Source of the DNA: Falsochrobactrum shanghaiense
Lineage (GTDB): Bacteria; Pseudomonadota; Alphaproteobacteria; Rhizobiales; Rhizobiaceae
Assembly (NCBI RefSeq): GCF_003149535.1
Contig: NZ_QGDB01000002.1
Coordinates: 124,001 to 188,000 of the forward strand
Length of the DNA stretch: 64,000 nt
Direction: 5' to 3'
How positions within the stretch are numbered: the first letter of the stretch is position 1; each line of letters begins with the position of its first letter. This document shows positions 38,203 to 47,006 of this stretch, piece by piece. A program made the position numbers and the translations under genes. Below the pieces are notes generated by a model. The model had not been told where the DNA came from. It ran no database searches and saw only the letters and a list, made by a program, of their open reading frames with translations.

Positions 38203-39549
38203 ATGCAAGAAACTGCTCTCGCCTATTACCTGCATCTGGATGACGGAGAGAGAAAAAGCCATCTTTCCCGCCTGTCGGGGGTTATCGAGGCTCATGCAGA
38301 AGAATATGTAAAACTGTTTTACGCGAATTTTCTCAAGGACAAGCAGGCCTCAGTTTTTTTAAGCCAGTCGATCGTGCATCAGCGCTTGAGCCGCTCATTG
38401 CATCAATGGTTGCTGGATATGCTGAAAATCACGCCGGGCGAGGGCGTGGCGGAGTTTGCAGAGCGTCAGAAGATGATCGGCGCTATTCATGCCCGCATCA
38501 AAATCCCGGTTCATCTGGTGCTTGAGGGGGCGAGCCTCCTGAAAACAGAGATTGCAAAGGCCCTGATGCACGAGAATGCCGATGAGGCCGCGGCCCCCAT
38601 CACCCTGGTCAATGAACTCATCGATTATGCAATGCTTCATATGAGCAAGGCCTATGTCAAGGACGTGGCCGAGCGTGTGCAGATCGATGAGGCTTATCGG
38701 CTGTTCTCGCTGGGGCAGGATGTGGGTCTGGAGCGGGAGACGCAAAAATCCGCGCTCATGGAATGGAGCCAGAACGTTCTGTTCCAGATATTGGGCAATC
38801 CCGGGACACTTGAACTGGAACCCTTGTCGAACTCTCCGTTCGGCCTATGGGTGCGGCATCGGGGTGCGGTGATGTTCGAGGATTCCGTCATGCTCAGCCA
38901 TATCCAGCGAACCATTTCCGAGATCGACGAGAATTTGCTGCCCAGATTTATCGGCAATATCGACCGTTCCGCCGCCGTGGCGCGCCTGCATGTTCTGATT
39001 GACGAACTGAAATATCTTCTGAACGACCTGTTCCAGAGTCTGGCGGCGGCTTCGAATGCGCGCGACCCCCTGACCCTCACGCTCACCCGCCGCTTCCTGC
39101 CATCGATTCTGGGGCGTGAGGTGACGATGGCGAACGAGCGGAAGACGCCATTGACACTGCTTATGATCGACGTCGATCACTTCAAGAAAATCAATGACAA
39201 CTGGGGCCACTCCGCCGGCGATCATGTCCTGCGCCAGATGGCGGAAACCATCATAGCCAGCACCCGCGCCTCGGACTATGTGGTGCGCTATGGGGGAGAG
39301 GAGTTTCTGGTTATTCTGGTCGAAACCAATGAGAGCGACGGATACGGGATTGCTGAACGCATCCGCGCCGATTTCGAAGCCAGGGAGTTCAGGGTCGCGG
39401 ATGGAACGTCAATACGGGTCACGATTTCCATCGGCATTGCATGCCATGACGGGCATCCCGACTTCCAGCGCCTGATCGATTCTGCGGACGGTGCCTTATA
39501 CAACGCGAAATCGGCGGGGCGAAACCGTATCGGGGCAGTTCAGGGGTGA
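38203..39549 (+). CDS. Globin-coupled diguanylate cyclase (DosC-like oxygen sensor)
   Basis: 448 residues: N-terminal sensor globin (about 10-155), a middle helical domain (165-290) and a GGDEF domain (about 295-448) with signature Y-G-G-E-E-F. His96 in G-A-I-H-A-R is the expected proximal haem ligand and Tyr40 in L-F-Y-A-N-F the expected distal residue, close to Tyr43 and His98 of E. coli DosC. R-A-S-D upstream of the signature is an intact inhibitory RxxD site. Oxygen (or NO/CO) binding should therefore control c-di-GMP production. Start ATG with GGAAG upstream. Confidence 0.9.
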   Translation: MQETALAYYLHLDDGERKSHLSRLSGVIEAHAEEYVKLFYANFLKDKQASVFLSQSIVHQRLSRSLHQWLLDMLKITPGEGVAEFAERQKMIGAIHARIKIPVHLVLEGASLLKTEIAKALMHENADEAAAPITLVNELIDYAMLHMSKAYVKDVAERVQIDEAYRLFSLGQDVGLERETQKSALMEWSQNVLFQILGNPGTLELEPLSNSPFGLWVRHRGAVMFEDSVMLSHIQRTISEIDENLLPRFIGNIDRSAAVARLHVLIDELKYLLNDLFQSLAAASNARDPLTLTLTRRFLPSILGREVTMANERKTPLTLLMIDVDHFKKINDNWGHSAGDHVLRQMAETIIASTRASDYVVRYGGEEFLVILVETNESDGYGIAERIRADFEAREFRVADGTSIRVTISIGIACHDGHPDFQRLIDSADGALYNAKSAGRNRIGAVQG

Positions 39550-39607
39550 ACATGCAGCGCCTTGTTAGCGCTGGTGCGCATTGCTTCAGGCAGAATAGAG
39601 CTGGGCT

Positions 39608-41044
39608 TCAGACTGAATAGAGCTGGCGCTTTTGCTCGTACATCAAAAGGTCCGCGCGCCGGGCGACGGATTCGAGTTTTCCTCCTGCAACCGTCGTCGC
39701 CGCGCCGATGGCGATATTGAGCGGCAGCTGGGAATAGTACTGATTGTTGATCTCCACCAGCCGCCTGATGTCTTCCACCATCGTTTCAGCGCCGCGCTCA
39801 TCCACATAAGGCCGAACGATTGCGAATTCATCCCCGCCGATGCGGGCGGCGTGGCCGGGTTGTTCGACGGCTTCGTTCAAGACCTCGCCGATACGGCGCA
39901 GCAATCCATCGCCCGAAGCATGCCCCCAAAGGTCGTTGACGGTCTTCAGCCCGTTCAGGTCGATGATGATGATGGAAACCGGCATATGCGCCTGCCGTTC
40001 CAGCCGGTTCAGCTCATCGACATAGAAGGCGCGATTATGCAGCTTGGTCAGCACATCGTGCTTGCCGAGATATTCAAGATAGGCTTCCGCCTTCTTGCGC
40101 GCGGTGATGTCGGTGAGGGCCACCTGTACGAGCGACCAGTCCTTTTCGTGACCGGGCAGCACCGAGAATTGCAGCAGAACATGCCGCTCGCTGCCGTCGA
40201 GGGCATAATTGACCACCTCGCGGCGCTGGAAAAGAACGCCGTTCCACAGATCGATCAGCTGCTCGCGGAAATGCGTCTCCATCTCGCCGCGAAATATCTG
40301 CGGCAGGCATTGCAACAGGGTTGGCTTGTCGGGCGCCAGAAACAGCTCCAGCGTTTCGTTATTGACTTCCAGCACCCGGATTTCGTTCATGCATTGGCGC
40401 ACGAATTCCGGATGCACATCGGTGAAAACGCGAAAGTCGACAATGCCGCGATGGCGTATGTCGTCCACGAGTTTCTTGATCTGGCTGAAATCCTCGACCC
40501 AGAGCGAGACCGGCGAATGGTCAAACAGCCCCTGGGCATGGCGCTTGTGACGCTGCTGCTCGCGCAAGGCGTCCTCGCGTACGGTCACGTCCGCAAGCGA
40601 GAGCAGGACGCGATCCCAGCCCTCCTCGTGGCCGGGCAGGATGCGGCCCCTGAGCTGGATGTCGAGACGCCTGCCGTCGAGCGAATAATTGACCGTATTG
40701 CTGATGAATGTATCGGAGCCATTCCAGAGCTGCACCATTTCATCGATATGCGGCTCCAGCATGTCGTCGCGGAAGATATGCGCCAGATTGGCAACCAGAT
40801 GATCGATGTCGTCTGCCGCAAAAAGCGAAAGCGTCTTGCGGTTGACCGCCAGAACGCGGATATGGCTCGTACAGATACGAAGGCGGCTCGTATCTTCCAT
40901 CAAGAACGCCTTGAGGTCGGTGACGCCCTCAGCCCGCCATGCGTCGAACTGTTTGCGCAGGCCGCTATAGTCTTCAAGCCAAAGGGAAATCGGAGCCAGA
41001 TCGAAGACGCTGGCTTTGTCGTTCACGGCGGTGTCGATGTTCAT
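39608..41044 (-). CDS. Cytosolic two-PAS-domain diguanylate cyclase
   Basis: 478 residues with no membrane segment. Two homologous sensor halves (about 10-150 and 160-300), both starting F-D-x-x-P-x-S-L-W-x-E-D-x-S, have PAS-type character with a V-N-Y-x-L-D-G-x-x-R motif. The GGDEF domain covers about 310-478, with signature R-I-G-G-D-E-F. Predicted cyclic di-GMP synthase; ligand of the PAS domains unknown. Convergent with the globin-coupled cyclase gene. Confidence 0.88.
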   Translation of the reverse strand: MNIDTAVNDKASVFDLAPISLWLEDYSGLRKQFDAWRAEGVTDLKAFLMEDTSRLRICTSHIRVLAVNRKTLSLFAADDIDHLVANLAHIFRDDMLEPHIDEMVQLWNGSDTFISNTVNYSLDGRRLDIQLRGRILPGHEEGWDRVLLSLADVTVREDALREQQRHKRHAQGLFDHSPVSLWVEDFSQIKKLVDDIRHRGIVDFRVFTDVHPEFVRQCMNEIRVLEVNNETLELFLAPDKPTLLQCLPQIFRGEMETHFREQLIDLWNGVLFQRREVVNYALDGSERHVLLQFSVLPGHEKDWSLVQVALTDITARKKAEAYLEYLGKHDVLTKLHNRAFYVDELNRLERQAHMPVSIIIIDLNGLKTVNDLWGHASGDGLLRRIGEVLNEAVEQPGHAARIGGDEFAIVRPYVDERGAETMVEDIRRLVEINNQYYSQLPLNIAIGAATTVAGGKLESVARRADLLMYEQKRQLYSV

Positions 41045-41189
41045 CAGGTACCAACTCTAAGCCCGCTTTGTCGAGGCGGATGGCAGTAAAATATCAGGCT
41101 GGCCTTATATTATGAAAGATCCGGGTAAGCCAGTTCTTTTGAGCCTGTATTATCGTCATCAACTGCCTTTGGCCGGTTCCTGTTCACGC

Positions 41190-41307
41190 TTTTGCTGGAA
41201 ATGCTCTCTTTTCTCCGCATTATCCGGACGCATCGGAGCAGGAAAAGAAATCACTCCAGTGAAGTGATTTCCCTGCGAAGGTGCTACGCAGTTTTGCTGG
41301 AAATGCT
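41190..41307. repeat. Direct repeat pair framing a small hairpin element
   Basis: An identical 16-base word TTTTGCTGGAAATGCT occurs at 41190-41205 and 41292-41307. Between them lies an 8-bp stem (41248-41255 with 41263-41270). The unit follows the fba stop codon on the minus strand and may act as its terminator, or it may be a small mobile palindromic element with duplicated flanks. Confidence 0.45.
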
Positions 41308-41311
41308 TGTA

Positions 41312-42346
41312 TCAATACAATCGGGCCATTTCTTCGAGCGACAGCACATCGATGCGCGCGCCGTGGCCGGCAGCGCCAAAGCGTTCGAAACGCTCGGCAC
41401 AAAGGGTCTCCATCCGCGCAAGGCCGGATTTCATCATCCCGCGTATATCGAATGATGCCGGATTTTCCGTCAGATATTCGCGCGCCGAACCGGTCAGCGC
41501 CATGCGCAGGTCGGTGTCGATATTGATCTTGCGAACGCCCATGCGGATGCTGTTTTCGACCTCTTCCAAAGGCACGCCATAGGTCCTGGGGATATTGCCG
41601 CCATTGGCATTGATGAGTTCCTGCAATTCTTCAGGCACGGTGGAAGCGCCATGCATGACCAGATGCGTATCGGGCAGGCGGGCATGAATGGCTGCAATCA
41701 CATCCATGGCAAGGAGATCGCCGGTGGGCTTGCGGGAAAACTTGTAGGCCCCATGTGATGTGCCGATGGCAACGGCGAGCGCATCGACCCCGGTTGCCGC
41801 GACGAAATCGAAAGCCTGTTGCGGGTCGGTCAGCAATGCCTCGCGTTCAAGGGTTCCCACAATGCCATGGCCGTCCTCCTGTTCTCCGCCGCCTGTCTCC
41901 AGCGAACCCAGCACACCGATTTCGCCCTCGACCGAAACCCCGGCCGCATGGGCGAATGCCACGGTTTTTGCGGTAACGGCCACGTTATAGTCAAAACTGG
42001 CGGGCGTTTTGCCATCGGCTTCCAGCGAGCCGTCCATCATGACGCTGGTAAAGCCGAGATCGATGGCGCTCCGGCACATATCCGGGCTGGAGCCATGATC
42101 CTGATGCAAGCAGATGGGAACCTTGGGAAAACGCTCGGCGGCGGCTTTCACCATCGCGCTCAGCAATATGTCGTCGGCGTATTTTCTGGCGCTCTGGCTT
42201 GCCTGCACGATGACCGGGCTGTCGGTGCGCTCTGCCGCGCGCAGGACTGCCAACAGGGTTTCCAGATTGGTTATGTTGAATGCGGGAATGCCGTAATCAT
42301 GCGCGGCTGCTTGGTCGAGAAGCTGGCGCAGGGTTGCAAGGGCCAT
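41312..42346 (-). CDS. fba: Class II fructose-1,6-bisphosphate aldolase (CbbA type)
   Basis: 344-residue zinc aldolase that reversibly joins DHAP and glyceraldehyde-3-phosphate to fructose-1,6-bisphosphate. Visible: N-terminal G-I-P-A-F-N-I-T-N, zinc-ligand block C-L-H-Q-D-H-G near residue 80, V-E-G-E-I-G-V-L-G near 138, A-I-G-T-S-H-G near 192, and H-G-A-S-T-V-P with N-I-D-T-D near 280. Length and wording match the rhizobial CbbA-type enzymes. Last gene of the leftward acid-sugar operon; upstream OtnC-type chemistry would supply its DHAP. Confidence 0.93.
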   Translation of the reverse strand: MALATLRQLLDQAAAHDYGIPAFNITNLETLLAVLRAAERTDSPVIVQASQSARKYADDILLSAMVKAAAERFPKVPICLHQDHGSSPDMCRSAIDLGFTSVMMDGSLEADGKTPASFDYNVAVTAKTVAFAHAAGVSVEGEIGVLGSLETGGGEQEDGHGIVGTLEREALLTDPQQAFDFVAATGVDALAVAIGTSHGAYKFSRKPTGDLLAMDVIAAIHARLPDTHLVMHGASTVPEELQELINANGGNIPRTYGVPLEEVENSIRMGVRKINIDTDLRMALTGSAREYLTENPASFDIRGMMKSGLARMETLCAERFERFGAAGHGARIDVLSLEEMARLY

Positions 42347-42380
42347 GATAATATATCTCCGGAATGACGAGGCGCTCGGT

Positions 42381-43019
42381 TCAATTGGGAAAAACGCGAT
42401 TGATTTCAGCGATCTGTTCTGCGCGCAGCGGCGAAGCTTTTCGGTCGCCGATTATGAAATAGAGCCTGGCTGTTTCCTCCAGCTCTTCATAGGCATGGAC
42501 CGCCTCTTCCAGCGTCGCGCCTGAAACGATGGGGCCGTGATTGGCCAGCAGCATCGAATGGTGGTTTCTTGATGCCGCGCGCACCTCGTCGGCCAGCGCG
42601 CGATCGCCGGGGCGATAATAACGCACCAGAGGAAGCTTGCCCACGCGCATGACATGATAAGCCGTCAGCGGCGGCAGCACGTCGTCCGCCTGTTCGTGGC
42701 ACAGGCAGGAAACAGCGGTCGAATAGGTGGAATGAAGATGGACGATGGCTTTTGCCGCCGCACGTTCATCGTAAACCGCGAGATGGAAAAAATATTCCTT
42801 GGACGGTGCATCGCCGCTGATGAGTTCGCCAGCGGGTGTGATCTTCGCGATGCGGTCCGCTTCCAGAAATCCGAGGCTCGAATTGGTCGGGGTAATCAGG
42901 ATCGAGCCGTCTTCAAGACGCACGGAAAGGTTTCCGGCGCTGCCATGCGCCAATTGCCTGTTATAAAGCAGCGCCCCCATGCGCACCAGCTTTTCGCGGA
43001 GTAACGCTTCCGCACTCAT
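42381..43019 (-). CDS. otnC: Class II aldolase/decarboxylase, OtnC-like (3-oxo-tetronate 4-phosphate decarboxylase)
   Basis: 212 residues from ATG 43019, overlapping the kinase stop by 4 bases. Class II aldolase/adducin fold: G-S-A-G-N-L-S-V-R near residue 27, metal-binding H-L-H-S-T-Y-S near 95, and the third histidine in A-Y-H. In this family OtnC turns 3-keto-tetronate-4-phosphate into DHAP and CO2. The neighbouring DUF1537-type kinase strongly supports that role rather than fuculose-phosphate aldolase. Confidence 0.85.
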   Translation of the reverse strand: MSAEALLREKLVRMGALLYNRQLAHGSAGNLSVRLEDGSILITPTNSSLGFLEADRIAKITPAGELISGDAPSKEYFFHLAVYDERAAAKAIVHLHSTYSTAVSCLCHEQADDVLPPLTAYHVMRVGKLPLVRYYRPGDRALADEVRAASRNHHSMLLANHGPIVSGATLEEAVHAYEELEETARLYFIIGDRKASPLRAEQIAEINRVFPN

Positions 43020-44293
43020 GCGCCGTTCCCTCCGGCCAATGCGCAAAGTGCATCGGTAAAGAAGGCTGGCCCGCCGAAATTGCCGGATTTAAGCGCAAGC
43101 GCAATCTCCTTGTCGCGACTGAAGAGCACGGGAACGCCGGGGCTGACCTCCGGGCCGATGGAGAGTTCATCAAGGCCAAGCGCAAGCGCCACTGCGCCGG
43201 AGGTTTCGCCGCCTGCCACAACCAGCCTTTGCACGCCACCATCGACCAGTCCGCGCGCCGTTTGGGCAAACAGCGCGTCCAGTTTTTCAGCGACCGCATC
43301 GCGGCCATAGCGGCGCTGCGCATGGCCGACTTCTTCGGGTGTCCCCGATGAATAGGCAAGCGGTGCATTGCCGTGATTGGCGGATATGAAATCGATGAGA
43401 TCGGATGATGTCGTCTGGCCGGACATCACCGCATCGACCGAAATCGCCAGCGTGGGATGATTGCGCGCATGATTGTCGATCTGTCCGCGAGTTGCGCCCG
43501 AGCAGCTTCCCGCGAGGATCGCTTCGGGGCCGCGCTGGCCCTTGAACGAACCCAGCCTGCCGGACGCAAGCCCTCTGGCGATGAAATTGCCCGCAAGCCC
43601 CAGCGCAATGCCCGAACCGCCCGTCAGAAGCGGGGCATCGGCGCAGGCGCGGCCAATCATCACCAGATCGCTGTTGCTGATGGCATCCACGACCACCAGC
43701 GTATCGCCGTCATCGGCGCTTGCCTTGAGTGCGCAACGAATTGCTTCCGGCCCCATGCGCACGGTCGGGCTTGCCACCAGCCCGACATTGGTTTGCGTCT
43801 GCAACCGCAGCCAGCGCCGGATGTCGGAATCCGTCATCGGGGTTTGCGGATGGTTTTCCATTCCCGACTGGTTCAGCAAGCGGTCATTGACGAAGAGATG
43901 GCCCTGATAGAGCGTCCGTCCCATGGCCGGAAAGGCCGGGCAGACGACGACGCCCCTGACGCCAAGTGCTGCGGCCAGCGCTTCGCCGACCGGGCCGATA
44001 TTCCCCTTCGGGGTTGAATCGAATGTCGAGCAATATTTGAAGACGAATTGCCTGCAACCCTGCGCTTGCAGCCATGCAAGAGCGGCCAGTGAATCACGAA
44101 TGGCGATTTCCGGCGCAACCGAGCGGGATTTCAATGAAATAACGCCCGCTTCGACCTCTGGCGCGGCATCCTGTTTTGGAACGCCGATATATTGCGATGT
44201 CAGCAAGCCGCCTTCGCCGTTTTGCCCTCTGGCGAGAGTATTGGCGATGTCGCTGGCGCCGGTAAAATCGTCTGCAATTACGCCTAACAGCAT
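43016..44293 (-). CDS. otnK: Four-carbon acid sugar kinase, OtnK-like (DUF1537)
   Basis: 425-residue ATP-dependent kinase for keto-tetronates or tetronates. N-terminal I-A-D-D-F-T-G-A-S-D is the family signature (substrate domain), with K-Y-C-S-T-F-D-S-T-P-K-G-N-I-G near residue 85. The C-terminal nucleotide domain shows G-S-C-S-G-A-T near 258 and G-G-E-T-S-G-A-V near 375. Start ATG 44293 overlaps the upstream stop (TGATG); a GTG one codon earlier is possible. With OtnC, and an OtnI-like gene at 53983, it forms the known tetronate breakdown set. Confidence 0.9.
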   Translation of the reverse strand: MLLGVIADDFTGASDIANTLARGQNGEGGLLTSQYIGVPKQDAAPEVEAGVISLKSRSVAPEIAIRDSLAALAWLQAQGCRQFVFKYCSTFDSTPKGNIGPVGEALAAALGVRGVVVCPAFPAMGRTLYQGHLFVNDRLLNQSGMENHPQTPMTDSDIRRWLRLQTQTNVGLVASPTVRMGPEAIRCALKASADDGDTLVVVDAISNSDLVMIGRACADAPLLTGGSGIALGLAGNFIARGLASGRLGSFKGQRGPEAILAGSCSGATRGQIDNHARNHPTLAISVDAVMSGQTTSSDLIDFISANHGNAPLAYSSGTPEEVGHAQRRYGRDAVAEKLDALFAQTARGLVDGGVQRLVVAGGETSGAVALALGLDELSIGPEVSPGVPVLFSRDKEIALALKSGNFGGPAFFTDALCALAGGNGA

Positions 44294-44967
44294 CACACCT
44301 GCTCCAGAATGAGGGACTTCATCTTCTTCACGGCCGCTTCGGGCGCGGTGAATACGGGCTTGGCAATCGCCCTGCGCACCTCTTCCGCAGCCCGTGAAGT
44401 CGAAAAATGCGCCAGCATGATTGCATCATGATCGGCAAGGCGCGGCGCCATTTCCGCGACAAGCCGGTTGTGCGAAGCCGCATCTCCCCTGCGCAGCAGT
44501 TCTATGGCGTTAGGCACGACAATGGTTTCCAGCTTGCTGGCGGAACCCGTCTCGGCTGCAAAATTCCCGAACTCTTCTTCCATCGTCGGCACGGCCGGCG
44601 CGAAAGTGGCAAGCATGCCGATCCGGTTTCCCTCGGCAATGGCATCGCGAAACATCGCCTCATTGGGACGAAGGATCGGCAAGGGCAGTTCAGCGATCAT
44701 GCGGTCGATCGCCGGTCCAAAGGCCGAGCATGTCACGAGTATCCCATCGGCGCCGATCCGCACGGCATAACGGCCAAAATCGACAAATCTCGCGATCAGA
44801 CCTTCGGAAAGCCGCTCGCCTTCCTTTGCGCGGTCAATCGTCAATCCATCGTCGAGCAGATTGACCGCTTCCGCTTCCGGCCACAGCGTGGTCATGGCCG
44901 TTTTTATGGGCTCCATCGCCACGGGTGTCGCGTGAAGAAGAACGATGCGGGGGGCTTTCGTGGACAT
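44293..44967 (-). CDS. Asp/Glu/hydantoin racemase-superfamily protein
   Basis: 224 residues. The N-terminal half has the superfamily pattern, with Cys80 in L-V-T-C-S-A-F-G-P. The second catalytic cysteine of true racemases is missing: the equivalent stretch reads A-I-M-L-A-H-F-S-T-S-R. A two-thiol racemase mechanism is therefore unlikely. It could be an isomerase or decarboxylase acting on the acid substrate, as arylmalonate decarboxylase does with a single cysteine. Encoded in the acid-sugar operon, 13 bases after the ModA-like gene and overlapping the kinase gene. Confidence 0.8.
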   Translation of the reverse strand: MSTKAPRIVLLHATPVAMEPIKTAMTTLWPEAEAVNLLDDGLTIDRAKEGERLSEGLIARFVDFGRYAVRIGADGILVTCSAFGPAIDRMIAELPLPILRPNEAMFRDAIAEGNRIGMLATFAPAVPTMEEEFGNFAAETGSASKLETIVVPNAIELLRRGDAASHNRLVAEMAPRLADHDAIMLAHFSTSRAAEEVRRAIAKPVFTAPEAAVKKMKSLILEQV

Positions 44968-44980
44968 GGTTTACTTCCGA

Positions 44981-45688
44981 TCAGGCAGCGATTTGAGATT
45001 GCAGGGGGAGAAGGCCGCAGCGCTCATAGGCATTGGCCGAATAACCGTTCGACAGCAATTCGATAAACCGCTGCGCGGCGAGCGGTTCCCTTGCGTCAGT
45101 GAAGATCGCCGCCGAAAAATTGGTCCGTTTTTGCAATGGTTCGGGAAACGGCCCTGCAATCTCCACGCCCTCGATGGACATCAGTTCGCTGATTTGCTGC
45201 ACGGCGAGATCGGCCTGACCGGAAACGAGCTTTTCAGCGGTGAAGCCGGAAGGGATCGCCAGCGCTCGCTGCTTGACATGATCCGAAATGCCGAGCTGCT
45301 CGATGACCTTCAGGAAATGGATGCCGCTTGCCCCGGTCAGGGAATAGGCGACGGAGCGCGCTTGCAGCAGCGCGGTGCGGAAAGCCTCCACGGATGAGAG
45401 ATCGGGCAGGGGCGCACCCTTGCGAACGGCGATGCCAAACCCTGCCTGCGCAATCGGGCAGATCGTTTCGCGGCTGATGATCCCGCTTTCGGCCAGATCC
45501 TCAATCGGCTCGTCTATCGCGATGAGGACATCGCTGCGCGCGCCCAGCCGGACTTTTTCCATCAACAGCCCGGTCGGGTTCCAGAACATCTGGGCATTGT
45601 TGCCTGCCTGCGTCCATGCGGGCAGGATATAGCGCTTCATCGCCAGTTCGACGGCGAGCGTGCTCATCACTCGGACAGTTTGTACCAA
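44981..45688 (-). CDS. Leaderless ModA-like substrate-binding domain protein
   Basis: About 235 residues of the periplasmic-binding-protein type II fold (SBP_bac_11, ModA-like): V-R-V-M-S-T-L-A-V at the start, L-I-A-I-D-E-P, A-V-R-K-G-A-P-L-P-D-L, Y-S-L-T-G-A-S-G near 130, and a Y-S-A-N-A-Y-E end. I chose TTG 45688, preceded by a perfect GGGAGGAAG. The frame is open back to ATG 45802, but those 38 codons contain an apparent operator and show no signal peptide. No signal peptide is present with either start, and no permease is nearby, so a cytosolic ligand-binding role is likely. First gene of the leftward acid-sugar operon. Confidence 0.75.
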   Translation of the reverse strand: MVQTVRVMSTLAVELAMKRYILPAWTQAGNNAQMFWNPTGLLMEKVRLGARSDVLIAIDEPIEDLAESGIISRETICPIAQAGFGIAVRKGAPLPDLSSVEAFRTALLQARSVAYSLTGASGIHFLKVIEQLGISDHVKQRALAIPSGFTAEKLVSGQADLAVQQISELMSIEGVEIAGPFPEPLQKRTNFSAAIFTDAREPLAAQRFIELLSNGYSANAYERCGLLPLQSQIAA

Positions 45689-45796
45689 GACTTCCTCCCG
45701 TTTTATCCGCCCGCCTGATGGATTGGGCGCAACGATATTTGTCATTGGCCTGATTACAGAAGTGCTGCGCCGCAAGGTCAACGATTGAACATGGTT

Positions 45797-45811
45797 TTTC
45801 ATGAGGTGAAA
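45797..45811. promoter_or_regulatory. Putative operator 1 of the acid-sugar regulon
   Basis: TTTCATGAGGTGAAA; with flanking bases the arms are 7 bp (TTTTTCA/TGAAAAA, 45795-45813). It lies in the divergent region between the ModA-like gene and the IclR gene. Confidence 0.6.
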
Positions 45812-45926
45812 AATCCGTGCCGGTTCTCTCCTTGAGCCTGGTCGCGCCAGATTGCCCCATGTCCGGCGGCAGCAGCAGCCTTTCAGTCGGCAAGGCGGGG
45901 CTGTTTGCGCATGGAAGCAGCGGCAA

Positions 45927-45941
45927 TTTCACAATATGAAA
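45927..45941. promoter_or_regulatory. Putative operator 2 of the acid-sugar regulon
   Basis: TTTCACAATATGAAA, perfect 5-bp arms, 77 bases before the IclR ATG. Similar to sites at 45797, 46914 and 49650. Confidence 0.6.
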
Positions 45942-46017
45942 ATCATGCTTGCGTAAATTGCGGCTGCTTGACGCTGAACCGCTGCGATCCTACGCTTGAA
46001 ACATTGGCAGGAGGACC

Positions 46018-46878
46018 ATGATGCAGATCGTAAAAGAACGGCCCTGGGAGGAGGCGCAATTTCGCCAGAACCAATACAGGATGGTGGCAGGGGCAAAGGC
46101 CGGACATGACGGAAAAAGCATTCAATCGGTCGATCGCGCCCTGTCGATCATGGAAGCGCTGTCGCTCAGCGACACGCCGCTCATGCTCAACGAGATCGCC
46201 AAGCTGACCGGCATCAATCTTTCGACCTGTCACCACCTGATCAAGACGATGGTGAAGCGCGGCTATATCGTTTATGCTGGCCGCAGCAACGGTTATTTGC
46301 TGAGCACGAAGCTTGAAGCCATTGCCCAGCGTTCCGTGCGCGAATTCAATCTGGTGGAATTCGTTCGCCCGAAATTACAGGAACTGAACCTTGATCTGCG
46401 CGAAGCCGTTCAGATGGCGGTTCTCAGAGGATCGGCCCTGGTGACGCATATTCGCATGGCATCTCATATCGCGCCTGCACTGGATCATCGTGATCATGCA
46501 AGCCTGCATGCATCCCACGCGCTGGCCACCGGAAAGGCGATCCTCGCCTGGCTGCCGGAAGCGGAACTGGCGCGGGTGCTCACCGATAATGGAATGACTT
46601 CCTTTACCGATGCGACGATAAATTCGCTCGGCGCCATCATCGAGGAACTCCGGCTGGTCCGCCGTTCCGGTTTTGCGATGGATGACGGCGAATACCGGAC
46701 CGATTCAGTGGGTTATGGCGCTGCGGTTCGCGATATGTCGGGTGCCGTGGTCTGTTCGGTGGGCGCTATCATTCCCAAAAAGCGCGCAAGCGACGCATAC
46801 CGGCAGCACGTGGCGAATGCGGTCGTGAACTGCGCGCGCGAACTTTCGGGGCGCATGCCGGCAGGATGCTTCGTGTAG
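46018..46878 (+). CDS. IclR-family regulator of the acid-sugar/gluconeogenic locus
   Basis: 286 residues; ATG 46018 follows AGGAGG. Winged helix around residues 35-105 (M-L-N-E-I-A-K-L-T-G-I-N-L-S-T-C-H-H is the recognition part), then an effector domain to about 280 containing H-A-L-A-T-G-K-A-I-L-A-W near 165 and D-D-G-E-Y. An N-terminal extension of about 30 residues precedes the usual start. It is divergent from the ModA-racemase-otnK-otnC-fba operon and heads the gnd-fbp side, so it is the natural binder of the four palindromes here. Confidence 0.9.
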   Translation: MMQIVKERPWEEAQFRQNQYRMVAGAKAGHDGKSIQSVDRALSIMEALSLSDTPLMLNEIAKLTGINLSTCHHLIKTMVKRGYIVYAGRSNGYLLSTKLEAIAQRSVREFNLVEFVRPKLQELNLDLREAVQMAVLRGSALVTHIRMASHIAPALDHRDHASLHASHALATGKAILAWLPEAELARVLTDNGMTSFTDATINSLGAIIEELRLVRRSGFAMDDGEYRTDSVGYGAAVRDMSGAVVCSVGAIIPKKRASDAYRQHVANAVVNCARELSGRMPAGCFV

Positions 46879-46913
46879 AATATAAACGGATAGGCATTTT
46901 GTTGCCTGTCAGT

Positions 46914-46928
46914 TTTCATAATATAAAA
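46914..46928. promoter_or_regulatory. Putative operator 3, upstream of gnd
   Basis: TTTCATAATATAAAA, one base off the TTTCA-N5-TGAAA pattern, in an AT-rich spacer 79 bases before gnd. Confidence 0.5.
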
Positions 46929-47006
46929 TAACACTCTGAATAAGAGACACTATCCCAGATAAAGCATAGTAACTTCTATAAATAGTAATAATGTCGGGAG
47001 TTGATC

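Noticed and set aside
39632-41089. 485-codon plus-strand open frame opposite the PAS-GGDEF gene
   Set aside because: The minus strand encodes a clear GGDEF protein with all motifs; the plus frame shows none.
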